IMG/VR virus record: IMGVR_UViG_3300025168_000100
Location: 1-57,893 of that record
Source of the DNA: a virus
DNA: 57,893 nucleotides
Reading direction: 5' to 3' (one strand)
The notes beneath the pieces were generated by a model. It worked only from the letters and a program-made list of their open reading frames with translations, was not told the DNA's origin and ran no database searches. How positions within the stretch are numbered: the first letter of the stretch is position 1; every line of letters begins with the position of its first letter. Below, piece after piece: positions 44,519 to 52,035 of this stretch. Made by a program: the position numbers and the translations under genes.

Positions 44519-45184
44519 CTACTGCTTTACCATTAAGATGCCGGCTATATTTAAAGGAGCAGCTCCTGTACCATTTGTTACGTACATATCTCCTGCTACT
44601 AGCCCACCTACACCTGCCGCCGCATCGTCAGCATACTTGGTCATAGTATTAGATGTTGATTGCCAATTGTTAGCTATCCATCTAACTTCCGTGCCGGTAC
44701 TAGACAATATTGCACCTGAAGTTCCTGAACTAGTTGTTCCATCCTTTAAGCCACCATCAATAAATAAATCTTGTCCGGCCGTAATATTAGCTCCACCATT
44801 GAAGTTAGCAGGAGTTTGGAACGTGTTTACTCCACCTACAGTTCCAAAGGTAGAGTTAGTAGTTACCGTAAGAGAGTTAGTGCCTACACTGCCAAAGCTA
44901 CATACTCCTGAAGCATCAATTGTCCCAACATTTTGGATGTCTCCCGTACCTAATCCATCAAACTTACCCGTCACCAAAATGGAACCTGTCAAACTAATGT
45001 TATTAGTAGCAGTATTCCCGGCAGTAAGCACTTGCTCAAGGTTAACTAATCCCCCTGTACCTGCTAAAGCAGCTATTTCTTCTACCTTAAAGTTTTTAGT
45101 TACATCTGATGCGGTAACATCTGTGCCAATAACTAAGTCTCCTGTTACAGGCTTCTCGGTACTATACGTGCTAATTCTAGCCAT
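44519..45184 (-). CDS. Fibre/appendage-like virion protein (221 aa)
   Basis: Begins RISTYSTEKPVTGDLVIGTD, then repeated Gly/Ser/Thr-rich short strands (NNISLTGSILVTGKF, TNSTFGTV). Composition of a phage head fibre or tail fibre shaft. Ends in a short hydrophobic ILMVKQ. Confidence 0.65.
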   Translation of the reverse strand: MARISTYSTEKPVTGDLVIGTDVTASDVTKNFKVEEIAALAGTGGLVNLEQVLTAGNTATNNISLTGSILVTGKFDGLGTGDIQNVGTIDASGVCSFGSVGTNSLTVTTNSTFGTVGGVNTFQTPANFNGGANITAGQDLFIDGGLKDGTTSSGTSGAILSSTGTEVRWIANNWQSTSNTMTKYADDAAAGVGGLVAGDMYVTNGTGAAPLNIAGILMVKQ

Positions 45185-45189
45185 CTTTA

Positions 45190-45426
45190 TTATTCTTTAT
45201 CTTCTTTCTTTCCTACCTCACCGGTTTGTACATTAATCATTGCGTCTTCACCATACTTCACCATTAACTCTCCTTCGTAAGTGTTATACTCGTCTTTAAG
45301 CATCTTCACCTGCTCGGTCATAGAGTGTTGGGCAAGTACCGCATCACCAATTTTCATTTTTAATGTATTAAACTCAGTTAGAAAAGATTGAACTTTGTTT
45401 AACTCTTCTTTAGTTAGATTTTCCAT
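45190..45426 (-). CDS. Small coiled-coil protein (78 aa)
   Basis: A helical protein: NLTKEELNKVQSFLTEFNTL, then ALQHSMTEQ and an acidic/basic tail. Preceded by a TATCTTTG box at 45449-45456, giving a leader of about 20 nt. May be a tail-assembly or trimeric stalk protein. Confidence 0.6.
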   Translation of the reverse strand: MENLTKEELNKVQSFLTEFNTLKMKIGDAVLAQHSMTEQVKMLKDEYNTYEGELMVKYGEDAMINVQTGEVGKKEDKE

Positions 45427-45448
45427 TAGAATAAAATTTATTGTACCG

Positions 45449-45456
45449 CAAAGATA
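45449..45456 (-). promoter_or_regulatory. Late promoter -7 box TATCTTTG
   Basis: Exact TATCTTTG in the 41-bp gap before ATG 45426. No -33 TTG. Another TATCTTTG at 45536-45543 lies inside the upstream holin-like gene and may be coincidental. Confidence 0.6.
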
Positions 45457-45467
45457 CAGATTTTTAA

Positions 45468-45911
45468 TTAGCCTTTTTTTGCTGACCCTCCAAAGAAGAA
45501 ATCTACAACGGTATTAACCTTGGCGCTCATTGCCCCAAAGATAGTAGAGATAAAGCTAATTTCAAACTCTCCAAGATTTATATCTTCAGTAACAAAGTAT
45601 TTAAACATTACAAAACTTAATCCAAAATATGCTATAGTAAATACTGTCGCTAAAATTTTTTGTATGATACTGTCATCATTATATAAATTCCTTGCGCTTT
45701 CACGGTCTTGTACTTCTAGCTGATATAGCTCTACAATCTGAGCGTGAGCCTGAGCTTTATCTTCCGGCGTAAGCTGTGACTCATCAATCATCTTACCTAC
45801 CGCACCAAGTAATCCGGCATCAGGAAGCAACTCACCTGCTACATTTAGAATGTCGGGGGCTTTATCCTTAAGCCATTTTCCTATCTTAGTGTCTTTAAGT
45901 TTCTTTTTCAT
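45468..45911 (-). CDS. Holin-like protein, GTA/3TM type (147 aa)
   Basis: N-terminal basic helix (KKKLKDTKIGKWLKDKAPDI), then ATVFTIAYFGLSFVMFKYFV and a second hydrophobic segment ISTIFGAMSAKVNTVVDFFF. This resembles the holin-3TM family of gene transfer agents and phages: an N-terminal amphipathic helix plus two membrane helices, with the basic GGSAKKG end. Likely forms the lysis pore with the L,D-transpeptidase-like protein encoded at 54832. Confidence 0.65.
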   Translation of the reverse strand: MKKKLKDTKIGKWLKDKAPDILNVAGELLPDAGLLGAVGKMIDESQLTPEDKAQAHAQIVELYQLEVQDRESARNLYNDDSIIQKILATVFTIAYFGLSFVMFKYFVTEDINLGEFEISFISTIFGAMSAKVNTVVDFFFGGSAKKG

Positions 45912-46435
45912 TCGATATATATTTTACGTATGCGTCTCCCATCACTACATATATAGTATCCGTGCTCAACAATATTTACTTTTTGACCTAACAAATTATA
46001 AAATATAGTAGGTATAAAAGGTATATCAGGTATACTATGTATACTATTTTCTCCACAATTTACTGTTACCCATTGTTCAGTATATTCCTGTGGCCATGTA
46101 CCTAACGAATCTATCCAATCTACATCAGAAAGAAATCCATAAGAAGTGGTGTCTATAGTTAAGTATGCTCCATTCCAACCGTCACCATAGGTGTCGGTCA
46201 TGTGAATAATATAACTGTCAGCCATTTGTGCTGCTCCAAAATAAGGAGCTCCTCCTTCTAAAATTAAAGAGCTATCACATGTAAGAATTTCCCACCCTAT
46301 CTCATCAGGATAATCTCCTGCCGTACATTCTACAAATACAGGGGTAGGCTGCCCGAACAAATTAGATGACCCTAGTACCATCATGAGGGCCATAATAATT
46401 GAATACAGTAGTGGTGTTAAATCAATTTTTTTCAT
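45908..46435 (-). CDS. Secreted protein with T9SS-like C-terminal motif (175 aa)
   Basis: Signal peptide (KKIDLTPLLYSIIMALMMVL, cleavage near SNLFGQ), then a domain with C-T-A-G-D-Y-P and TDTYGDGWNG (80-89), a pattern common in secreted Bacteroidota proteins. The last 28 residues (LLGQKV at 148-153, then HGYYICSDGRRIRKIYI) resemble the tail of type IX secretion sorting domains (LGqkv...G-x-Y...G-x-x-x-x-K). If real, the phage exports it through the host type IX system. TAATG overlap with the next gene. Confidence 0.6.
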   Translation of the reverse strand: MKKIDLTPLLYSIIMALMMVLGSSNLFGQPTPVFVECTAGDYPDEIGWEILTCDSSLILEGGAPYFGAAQMADSYIIHMTDTYGDGWNGAYLTIDTTSYGFLSDVDWIDSLGTWPQEYTEQWVTVNCGENSIHSIPDIPFIPTIFYNLLGQKVNIVEHGYYICSDGRRIRKIYIE

Positions 46436-46806
46436 TACTGAAACTTCTTTAAAATAATTTCATCTATATTTTCCTGAACCTCTTCTCGTGTAGCGGCTAA
46501 CTGCATTAAGATATTAGGATTATACCGATTTACTTCTTCTCCATTATCAAAGATAATAACTGTAGGAATAGCAAAAATGTTATAAGAAGCTGCAGCTTTA
46601 CTATTTGAGACAATACATAAACGGTATTTTTTACAGTCTTTTAATTTCTCAAGAAACTTTACCTCATTGGCAGAATTCCATTCTGCCCAAAATTCTACCA
46701 CTGTAATTCCTTTAGACGTTTTATTATTTAAAGACTCACCGTCTACAAAGTCTTGACCCCATATAGATATAGGAAAGAATAAAAAAAAAAGAAGTTTAGT
46801 CTTCAT
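46435..46806 (-). CDS. Secreted thioredoxin-fold protein without CxxC
   Basis: Signal peptide ending near SIWGQ (residue 18). Then a thioredoxin-like core: VVEFWAEWNSANEVKF, where the usual WCGPC site is replaced by WNSAN (43-47), and AIPTVIIFDNGEEV (cis-Pro at 81). Full-length small thioredoxin fold, but redox-inactive, probably a binding or chaperone domain in the periplasm. Overlaps the small membrane-protein gene by 11 bases. Confidence 0.7.
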   Translation of the reverse strand: MKTKLLFFLFFPISIWGQDFVDGESLNNKTSKGITVVEFWAEWNSANEVKFLEKLKDCKKYRLCIVSNSKAAASYNIFAIPTVIIFDNGEEVNRYNPNILMQLAATREEVQENIDEIILKKFQ

Positions 46807-47074
46807 AAAGTTTTTGTTTGATAAGCTTCAGGTCCTCCTTCATCTCCGTCACATCCTCCTGTGTGCTCATGATTGTCTGTCGAACAAGTTGGTCTTTCAT
46901 ATCAAACTCTATACGTGATACTTCGGCAGGTAAAGGCTCAGGTAAACCTTTTGCTTCTTCTATTTGGGCTTGCAAACTAAACCACATTCCGGCAAGAGTA
47001 AAGATAAGAATTCCTATACCTCCTAAAGTTTTAATGCTTACTTTAAATGCTGTCTCTTCACTAAGTTCTTTCAT
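46796..47074 (-). CDS. Single-TM coiled-coil protein, possible spanin/holin accessory (92 aa)
   Basis: SIKTLGGIGILIFTLAGMWF (one membrane helix, residues 13-32) and a C-terminal coiled coil (EDVTEMKEDLKLIKQKLYED). A periplasmic coiled coil tethered in the inner membrane would fit an i-spanin or holin regulator. Overlaps the thioredoxin-like gene start. Confidence 0.5.
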   Translation of the reverse strand: MKELSEETAFKVSIKTLGGIGILIFTLAGMWFSLQAQIEEAKGLPEPLPAEVSRIEFDMKDQLVRQTIMSTQEDVTEMKEDLKLIKQKLYED

Positions 47075-47077
47075 GTC

Positions 47078-48118
47078 TTAAAAAAATAGATAGTTAAACC
47101 CTGCTCTACCTGCATATGAATCAATGCCCCAATACTGAAGGTATCGAGCCTCGACAAAGATACTAAAATGTTTATTGAGCTTTGCGCCTATGATGCAACC
47201 CGTATCCCACTCTAGCTGTGCACTTAACTCTCCTATGTAAATGCCTGAATATGTGAAAGAAAAGTCTGACAAACCTTTGTGTAAAAAGTATGTAGAACAC
47301 CATGTATGTATCCACGCTTGCTCAGTATACCAATAGTAGTCTATACCCATCACTGCAGAAAGCTCTTGCTGCAACCCTAATTGCTGAAGCTGCTCTCTGT
47401 TATATTGGTTTACAGCTTTACCGAAATGATAGGTATAAAATTCTACATCAGATTGCGCGACTACATTTCCATTCTGTATCCATACCTCACTGTCATCGCT
47501 ATAGTACCCAAACTCATTTGCCAACTGCCACCAATGTTTATTGTTAGGGTCAGCGAACCATGCGTCTATAGGAGAGTATCCATATACCGGATGCGCTCTA
47601 TGAGACACTCCGAGTGTAAAGTCTATATTCCCTAAGCGCTTTCTCCATCGGACTTCAGCTTGGGTATACTTAAGATTGATAAGCCCATTGTTTACATAAG
47701 TAGCGCGTACTGCTGTATGGTCGCTAATGTATCGAACCCTGTATTCTTGCTGAGTAAACACATCCCCCCTATTTCTTACGGCAGAATATTCAAGGAGGTA
47801 CTCAAGTCCGGGTGCATTAGATATAGTAGCGTTATCGCTTATCTCATTTTCTTCTCCGGTATAGAAGTTGCCCTGCTTGACCTGATAGTCGAAGCGTGCA
47901 AGTTTACGCAACCCCACCGTAAAAACGTAGTTTGCTTTACTTACTTCAGTTATCTCTTCGAGATATCCTGAACCTGCTACTCCGTTTACTCTATACTGTT
48001 GATTCTCAACAAGAGGTGCGTTAGTACTGAAGCTCCCATAGAGCGTAGAAAAGCGTAACAACTGTGCTTGACATACAGAAGCTACGCTTAATAAAAGAGT
48101 TAAGAGGACTAACCTCAT
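47078..48118 (-). CDS. Phage-encoded outer-membrane beta-barrel-like protein (346 aa)
   Basis: Signal peptide MRLVLLTLLLSVASVCQA with cleavage before Q-L-L. The body alternates amphipathic strands with many aromatic residues (FYTGEENE, WWQLANEFGYYS, YYWYTEQAWIHTW) and ends ...YLFF with a terminal Phe, the outer-membrane barrel signature. It could be a superinfection-exclusion porin-like receptor mask, or a structural protein inserted at infection. No proof of either. Confidence 0.65.
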   Translation of the reverse strand: MRLVLLTLLLSVASVCQAQLLRFSTLYGSFSTNAPLVENQQYRVNGVAGSGYLEEITEVSKANYVFTVGLRKLARFDYQVKQGNFYTGEENEISDNATISNAPGLEYLLEYSAVRNRGDVFTQQEYRVRYISDHTAVRATYVNNGLINLKYTQAEVRWRKRLGNIDFTLGVSHRAHPVYGYSPIDAWFADPNNKHWWQLANEFGYYSDDSEVWIQNGNVVAQSDVEFYTYHFGKAVNQYNREQLQQLGLQQELSAVMGIDYYWYTEQAWIHTWCSTYFLHKGLSDFSFTYSGIYIGELSAQLEWDTGCIIGAKLNKHFSIFVEARYLQYWGIDSYAGRAGFNYLFF

Positions 48119-48197
48119 ATATAAATATTTACTTTGTTTTATAAATGTATGTAAATATTAGATTCGGTATTGTAGTATTTGTGTGCCACATAAGTTG

Positions 48198-49679
48198 TTA
48201 GTGTACACCAAGTCGTGCGTTATATACAGTAGTTACTTGAGTAGGAGTAAGAGCTTTATTGTACCAACCGAGCCAATTCATATTTCTTCCTGAACCTCCG
48301 CTCATTACACTTCCTGAATTTCCAAACAATAAATTGTCTGTATTGTCTTTGATGCCTGCTCCTAAAGCAGATGAATCACTGCCTGTTTCAGTACCGTTAA
48401 GATAAAGTTTAGTCTCATCTGTTCCGTTATAAGTAAAACATATATGATTCCATCCTACCGATGCCGTTCCTGCTGTAGTATCTTTCATTTGATTTGCATT
48501 TGTAGCTACTAAAGTAAAACCCAATTCATCGGCTGCAGTCATTGATATTAGCAGCCCGCCCTTATCCATTAAAACTCCAATTCCCGCCGGGGAAGGAGAA
48601 GCCCCTATATATACCCAAAAGCTTACTGAAAAGCCCTGCGCCCCATCCATCGTAAGAACAGTGTCGTCAGGAATCTCTACTACCCCTACACCCGTGGATA
48701 TTAAAACAAAGTTCATTCCTTCATCTGCAGAAACGGAAGTTTTCTTTTTACGACCAATAGCTGCACCTGAAATATCTTGAGTAGGGTTATTAGGGTCGGG
48801 GAAATTCCATGAAAGTCCACGACCTAAGCCCACTATGGTATAACCGTTTCTCCAATTGGCTAACTGAATGCAACGAGAATTGTATGGGGCACTCACGCTT
48901 TGCGTGCTGAGGAAGCCCGTAAACGCACTGCCGTTATTGGAATTTCCGGAATAATCTATTATAGTGCTATTAGCACTAGCCCCGGGATAAATAATTTCTG
49001 CATCGGCATATGTTATAGCACTAGTTCCGTTATCAAACACAAATAGTCCGTCGGCACTATTTTTTTCATTATAATCAAATGTTACATCAGAAGCTGTCCA
49101 TGCCTCGCTATACACCTCCATCTTTCCACCCATAGCATTAGCAGCATTAGTGACTCCACCATCTTGTAATATATCTTCAAGATACAAAGCACCATCCCCT
49201 GAAGCTCCTGTAGTTACAGCCACTCCATTTATATACATAATATAATTAGAACCATCATACACACATACTACCCTATCCCACCTATCCAAAGCCCATGTTC
49301 CATACGGATGGGTGATTTTATTGGAGCCCGTCTGAAATTCCCAATCCCCACTCCCGCTTCCGTCTATCTGTAATCCATATTTATTACCTCCATTATTGCC
49401 CACCCAAATAGGTTGCGTACTTGTAGGGGCAGAGAGAATACTTACAGATATAGCAAAAGTATAGTTGCTCGAAAAATTTATAGCAGAGAGTATACCTATT
49501 CCGCTGTTGGCAGTTAAGGAATAGTGACACCCGCCCGTCAATAAATTTGCGGCTACAGGACCTTTGCTCTGTACGCCGTCATCTTTCATCGGCCACTCCG
49601 CCATTAAAGCGGCCTCAAGAGGGTCTACTGTTCCGGGACGTGTAGCGTTATCTATAAGATTAGATATGGATATATTCAT
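48198..49679 (-). CDS. LamG/concanavalin-like receptor-binding protein (493 aa)
   Basis: Two laminin-G-like jelly-roll repeats: about 45-200 with DRWDRVVCVYDGSNYIMYIN, and about 330-485 with GWNHICFTYNGTDETKLYLN, each followed by the G-x-x-x-x-x-G-x-x-N turn. These domains bind glycans. N-terminal residues 1-25 look like a virion anchor. Probable tail spike or fibre that binds the host polysaccharide. 80 bp gap to the barrel protein. Confidence 0.8.
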   Translation of the reverse strand: MNISISNLIDNATRPGTVDPLEAALMAEWPMKDDGVQSKGPVAANLLTGGCHYSLTANSGIGILSAINFSSNYTFAISVSILSAPTSTQPIWVGNNGGNKYGLQIDGSGSGDWEFQTGSNKITHPYGTWALDRWDRVVCVYDGSNYIMYINGVAVTTGASGDGALYLEDILQDGGVTNAANAMGGKMEVYSEAWTASDVTFDYNEKNSADGLFVFDNGTSAITYADAEIIYPGASANSTIIDYSGNSNNGSAFTGFLSTQSVSAPYNSRCIQLANWRNGYTIVGLGRGLSWNFPDPNNPTQDISGAAIGRKKKTSVSADEGMNFVLISTGVGVVEIPDDTVLTMDGAQGFSVSFWVYIGASPSPAGIGVLMDKGGLLISMTAADELGFTLVATNANQMKDTTAGTASVGWNHICFTYNGTDETKLYLNGTETGSDSSALGAGIKDNTDNLLFGNSGSVMSGGSGRNMNWLGWYNKALTPTQVTTVYNARLGVH

Positions 49680-49689
49680 AGCGCTTAGT

Positions 49690-50178
49690 TTACCAAAGAG
49701 CTACTACATTAGTTGCTGTTGTACCTGTAGCATATATACGTACACATTGTACAGGAACAAACTGTCCGGCTGCTAAACCTGTGAAGGTTACATCATCACC
49801 TCCCATCGTTCTTACCTTTACATTACCACCTACACCTACGTAGAGTACAGCAGGCTCTTTACTCTGAGTCCAAATTTCTATGGTGTTTGTACTAGCAAAC
49901 AGTCCTGTAGTCTGCACCGTAATCTGCGTCTCGCTATCGACACTAACTACTCTACTCGCTTGTGGAGATGAGGTTGCATTAACCACTAAGTCACCGGCTG
50001 TAACCCCGTCAGTAATAAATGTAGCAGTAGCTGCAATAAGAGTAACACCTGTAGTTCCTGCCGTAAGAGCACTACTTGTTAAAGTAATAACACTTTTAAG
50101 GTTTAGCGTGTCCTCAGTGTCACTAAATATTACATCGGCTGCTACTGCATTACCGGCTTGGAGTTTTTGATATCCCAT
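49690..50178 (-). CDS. Small structural protein, fibre/decoration-like (162 aa)
   Basis: Contains VTLTSSALTAGTTGVTLIAA and GVGGNVKVRTMGGDDVTFTG, a beta-strand-rich Gly/Thr protein without Cys. 10 bp upstream of the LamG protein gene, so probably a fibre-base or minor virion protein. Confidence 0.6.
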   Translation of the reverse strand: MGYQKLQAGNAVAADVIFSDTEDTLNLKSVITLTSSALTAGTTGVTLIAATATFITDGVTAGDLVVNATSSPQASRVVSVDSETQITVQTTGLFASTNTIEIWTQSKEPAVLYVGVGGNVKVRTMGGDDVTFTGLAAGQFVPVQCVRIYATGTTATNVVALW

Positions 50179-50180
50179 GG

Positions 50181-50348
50181 TTAATCGTTGTTATATGGGA
50201 ATACCCTGTTCAGAGTATCCCTTCTTTCTGAGCATCCACAATCTTTGCCTGTTTTATTAGAGACTGCATCTACTACTTTTTTAATACCTGTGGCTTTAGT
50301 AAACCTTTCAATTGAATCCCCTAAGCCTTTTGATTTATTTGAATTCAT
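50181..50348 (-). CDS. Conserved small protein, CGCSERR motif (55 aa)
   Basis: MNSNKSKGLGDSIERFTKAT, then VVDAVSNKTGKDCGCSERRD and an acidic end. The K-x-C-G-C-S-E-R-R-x-x-L-N pattern is, from memory, a common small protein of Bacteroidota phages. A TAACTTTG box at 50353-50360 lies just upstream, so the message may be near-leaderless. Confidence 0.6.
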   Translation of the reverse strand: MNSNKSKGLGDSIERFTKATGIKKVVDAVSNKTGKDCGCSERRDTLNRVFPYNND

Positions 50349-50363
50349 AACACAAAGTTACAA

Positions 50364-50510
50364 CTATTTTTTTGGATTACACTTACATAGCTTATGAGGA
50401 CAGTCATTTACTTTTACCGTCATTTTAACCAATAGAGCGTTCCACAAACATATAACCTTACACCACATACTAGAAATCCACGTTCCTAGCTTTATTAAAG
50501 CTTGACCCAT
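50364..50510 (-). CDS. Small Cys-rich hydrophobic protein (48 aa)
   Basis: MGQALIKLGTWISSMWCKVI followed by hydrophobic residues and CPHKLCKC near the end. Cys/His pairs suggest metal binding; the N-terminal half could be a membrane helix. Located between two tightly packed small genes. Confidence 0.5.
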   Translation of the reverse strand: MGQALIKLGTWISSMWCKVICLWNALLVKMTVKVNDCPHKLCKCNPKK

Positions 50511-50511
50511 A

Positions 50512-50712
50512 TTATTTTGTTTTACATCCAAAGTTCTTTGCGTAGTTAGCCATCTTTACTACTGATTCAGAATACTTATCAGTCTTCTTCATCACAGCAT
50601 TGGCTGCACTACACGCATCTTTGAATCCATTGTTCTTAGCCCAAGCAGTAAACTTACCTTCGTTAGACTTTTTAATTTCAGGGAACTTTCCCTTTTTAGT
50701 ACGTCCCGCCAT
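50512..50712 (-). CDS. Small Lys-rich protein (66 aa)
   Basis: MAGRTKKGKFPEIKKSNEGK, then ACSAANAVMKKTDKYSES, a small basic helical protein of unknown role. TAATG overlap with the upstream gene. Confidence 0.6.
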   Translation of the reverse strand: MAGRTKKGKFPEIKKSNEGKFTAWAKNNGFKDACSAANAVMKKTDKYSESVVKMANYAKNFGCKTK

Positions 50713-50915
50713 TACTTAGAGATAACACTATCGAGGTGCTTCTTTACGTTATGGATATGGTCAGACTTCATTCCTTGGTCTCCACCATAAGCATGGCCGC
50801 TAGTAGCTTTAGACATACCCTTTGACTCATCTCTACGAGATTTTAAAGATTGAGATTTCTTTCCGTTTCTCGCTCCTAAAGACTCATCTAGTCTTGCGTT
50901 GTAACCTTGTTTCAT
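50712..50915 (-). CDS. Small basic protein (67 aa)
   Basis: MKQGYNARLDESLGARNGKK, then SRRDESKGMSKATSGHAYGG, Lys/Arg/Gly-rich. May be a DNA- or capsid-associated basic protein. Confidence 0.6.
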   Translation of the reverse strand: MKQGYNARLDESLGARNGKKSQSLKSRRDESKGMSKATSGHAYGGDQGMKSDHIHNVKKHLDSVISK

Positions 50916-50928
50916 AATATATAATTTT

Positions 50929-51099
50929 TTAATAACTTGAACTCATATTCTTTTCCATGCCATACCCCGGATTGTTCTTAACAGAACCTCCCATAGTATT
51001 TGCAAACTCTACAGCTTGAGCTTTTCCTACTGCGTTGTAAGGAAAAGTTTTTGTTTTAGTTGTACCGCTGTCCGCACACTTGTATTTTACTGTTGGCAT
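50929..51099 (-). CDS. Small unknown protein (56 aa)
   Basis: MPTVKYKCADSGTTKTKTFP, then AQAVEFANTMGGSVKNNPGY, a small Lys/Gly protein. Separated by 5 bp from the next upstream gene. Supported by dense packing. Confidence 0.55.
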   Translation of the reverse strand: MPTVKYKCADSGTTKTKTFPYNAVGKAQAVEFANTMGGSVKNNPGYGMEKNMSSSY

Positions 51100-51104
51100 C
51101 TTTT

Positions 51105-51314
51105 TTATTTTGTTACCCGTGGGGCTTTAGTAGTTGTGGATAAAGTTTTTAATCCTACATTAACAGCTTTAGGTCCTTCTTCTTTTTTTCCTGAACTAGT
51201 AGACCCTCCTTCCTTTTTCTTATTAAGCTCAAGAAGTCTATCAATATCCTTATTACGGAAGTTGATATTGTTTCTCCAATCTCTTGAATCTTGCTCTTCA
51301 GTTTTTTCAGCCAT
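51105..51314 (-). CDS. Small charged protein (69 aa)
   Basis: Charged and unstructured (KTEEQDSRDWRNNINFRNKD). A -7 box TAAATTTG (51331-51338) gives a leader of about 10 nt. First gene of a leftward block starting at the divergent gene at 51357. Confidence 0.55.
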   Translation of the reverse strand: MAEKTEEQDSRDWRNNINFRNKDIDRLLELNKKKEGGSTSSGKKEEGPKAVNVGLKTLSTTTKAPRVTK

Positions 51315-51330
51315 AGTATTGTAACTTTAC

Positions 51331-51338
51331 AGTACAAA
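51331..51338 (-). promoter_or_regulatory. Late promoter -7 box TAAATTTG
   Basis: Minus-strand TAnnTTTG, about 17 bp before ATG 51314, in the divergent gap with the rightward gene at 51357. No -33 TTG. Confidence 0.5.
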
Positions 51339-51356
51339 TTTACTCAATTTAATTTA

Positions 51357-51812
51357 ATGCTAAATCCGCGCAACAAACCTGATAAAGATTACCTTAAATA
51401 TTGGAGGGTAGTACGTTACTTTATCAAAGCTAAGTACGGCCTCAGTCAAGCTGACCTTGACATCCTCCTCTTCCTTTACTCTGAAAAGTATTTCTCTAAA
51501 GATAAGTTCGATGATTTCGATGAGCTTATCTCATGGGATGAGAACAGGTTTGACAACCTATTAAAGAATGAGTGGCTTGATGTATTTAGAAAGAAGGAGG
51601 GCAATAGACGTACTGTATATGAGCTGTCATATAAAGCCAAGCGTGTAGTTAACCTTATCTATAAAAAGCTAAACGGAGAGGAACTCCCTGAGCACCCCTC
51701 CGTAAATCCGTTGTTTAAGTACGACGTCTCATATATGGACAAGGTGTACCGAAACTATATCAAGGAGATGAATAGTTTTATTCGACAACAACGACATCGT
51801 GCTCCCGAATGA
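51357..51812 (+). CDS. Winged-helix (MarR-like) regulator, opposite strand
   Basis: A 151-aa protein with the MarR-type order: helices (VVRYFIKAKYGLSQADLDIL), a second DNA-binding helix region (FDELISWDENRFDNLLKNEW) and the wing KKEGNRRTVYELSYKAKR. The only rightward gene in the leftward late block. Start ATG 51357 is preferred over a TTG upstream. Its last 35 bases overlap the end of groES in the opposite direction. It could repress or switch late transcription (inference). Confidence 0.7.
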   Translation: MLNPRNKPDKDYLKYWRVVRYFIKAKYGLSQADLDILLFLYSEKYFSKDKFDDFDELISWDENRFDNLLKNEWLDVFRKKEGNRRTVYELSYKAKRVVNLIYKKLNGEELPEHPSVNPLFKYDVSYMDKVYRNYIKEMNSFIRQQRHRAPE

Positions 51813-52035
51813 TAGTATACTGCGTATCCTTTATCATCATAGTATGTCCTGCGTTTTTGTCGTAGTATATAATATCATCAGGATGTATAACCTCTACATC
51901 TGTGCCTGATGAAACAACTTTACCTTTCTTGTAACGAAAGCTATTGGCGTCTTCACTAGATAAAAGTATACCCGAAGAAGTCTCCATCTCTTCCTCTATA
52001 GTGTTTATAATAATATATTTCCCTATAGGTCTCAT
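51778..52035 (-). CDS. groS: Co-chaperonin GroES
   Basis: An 85-aa GroES: IGKYIIINTIEEEMETSSGI with the mobile-loop region E-T-S-S-G-I-L-L near 18-25, then YKKGKVVSSGTDVEVIHPDD and IIYYDKNAGHTMMIKDTQY barrel strands, ending E-H-D-V-V-V-V. It is complete though slightly shorter than bacterial GroES (about 95 aa), with a shortened roof loop. It lies downstream of groEL in an ATGA overlap, the reverse of the usual groES-groEL order. Confidence 0.85.
   Translation of the reverse strand: MRPIGKYIIINTIEEEMETSSGILLSSEDANSFRYKKGKVVSSGTDVEVIHPDDIIYYDKNAGHTMMIKDTQYTIIREHDVVVVE

Noticed and set aside
44538-45236. 232-aa rightward Pro/Val-rich ORF
   Set aside because: Shadow of the fibre-like gene on the minus strand.
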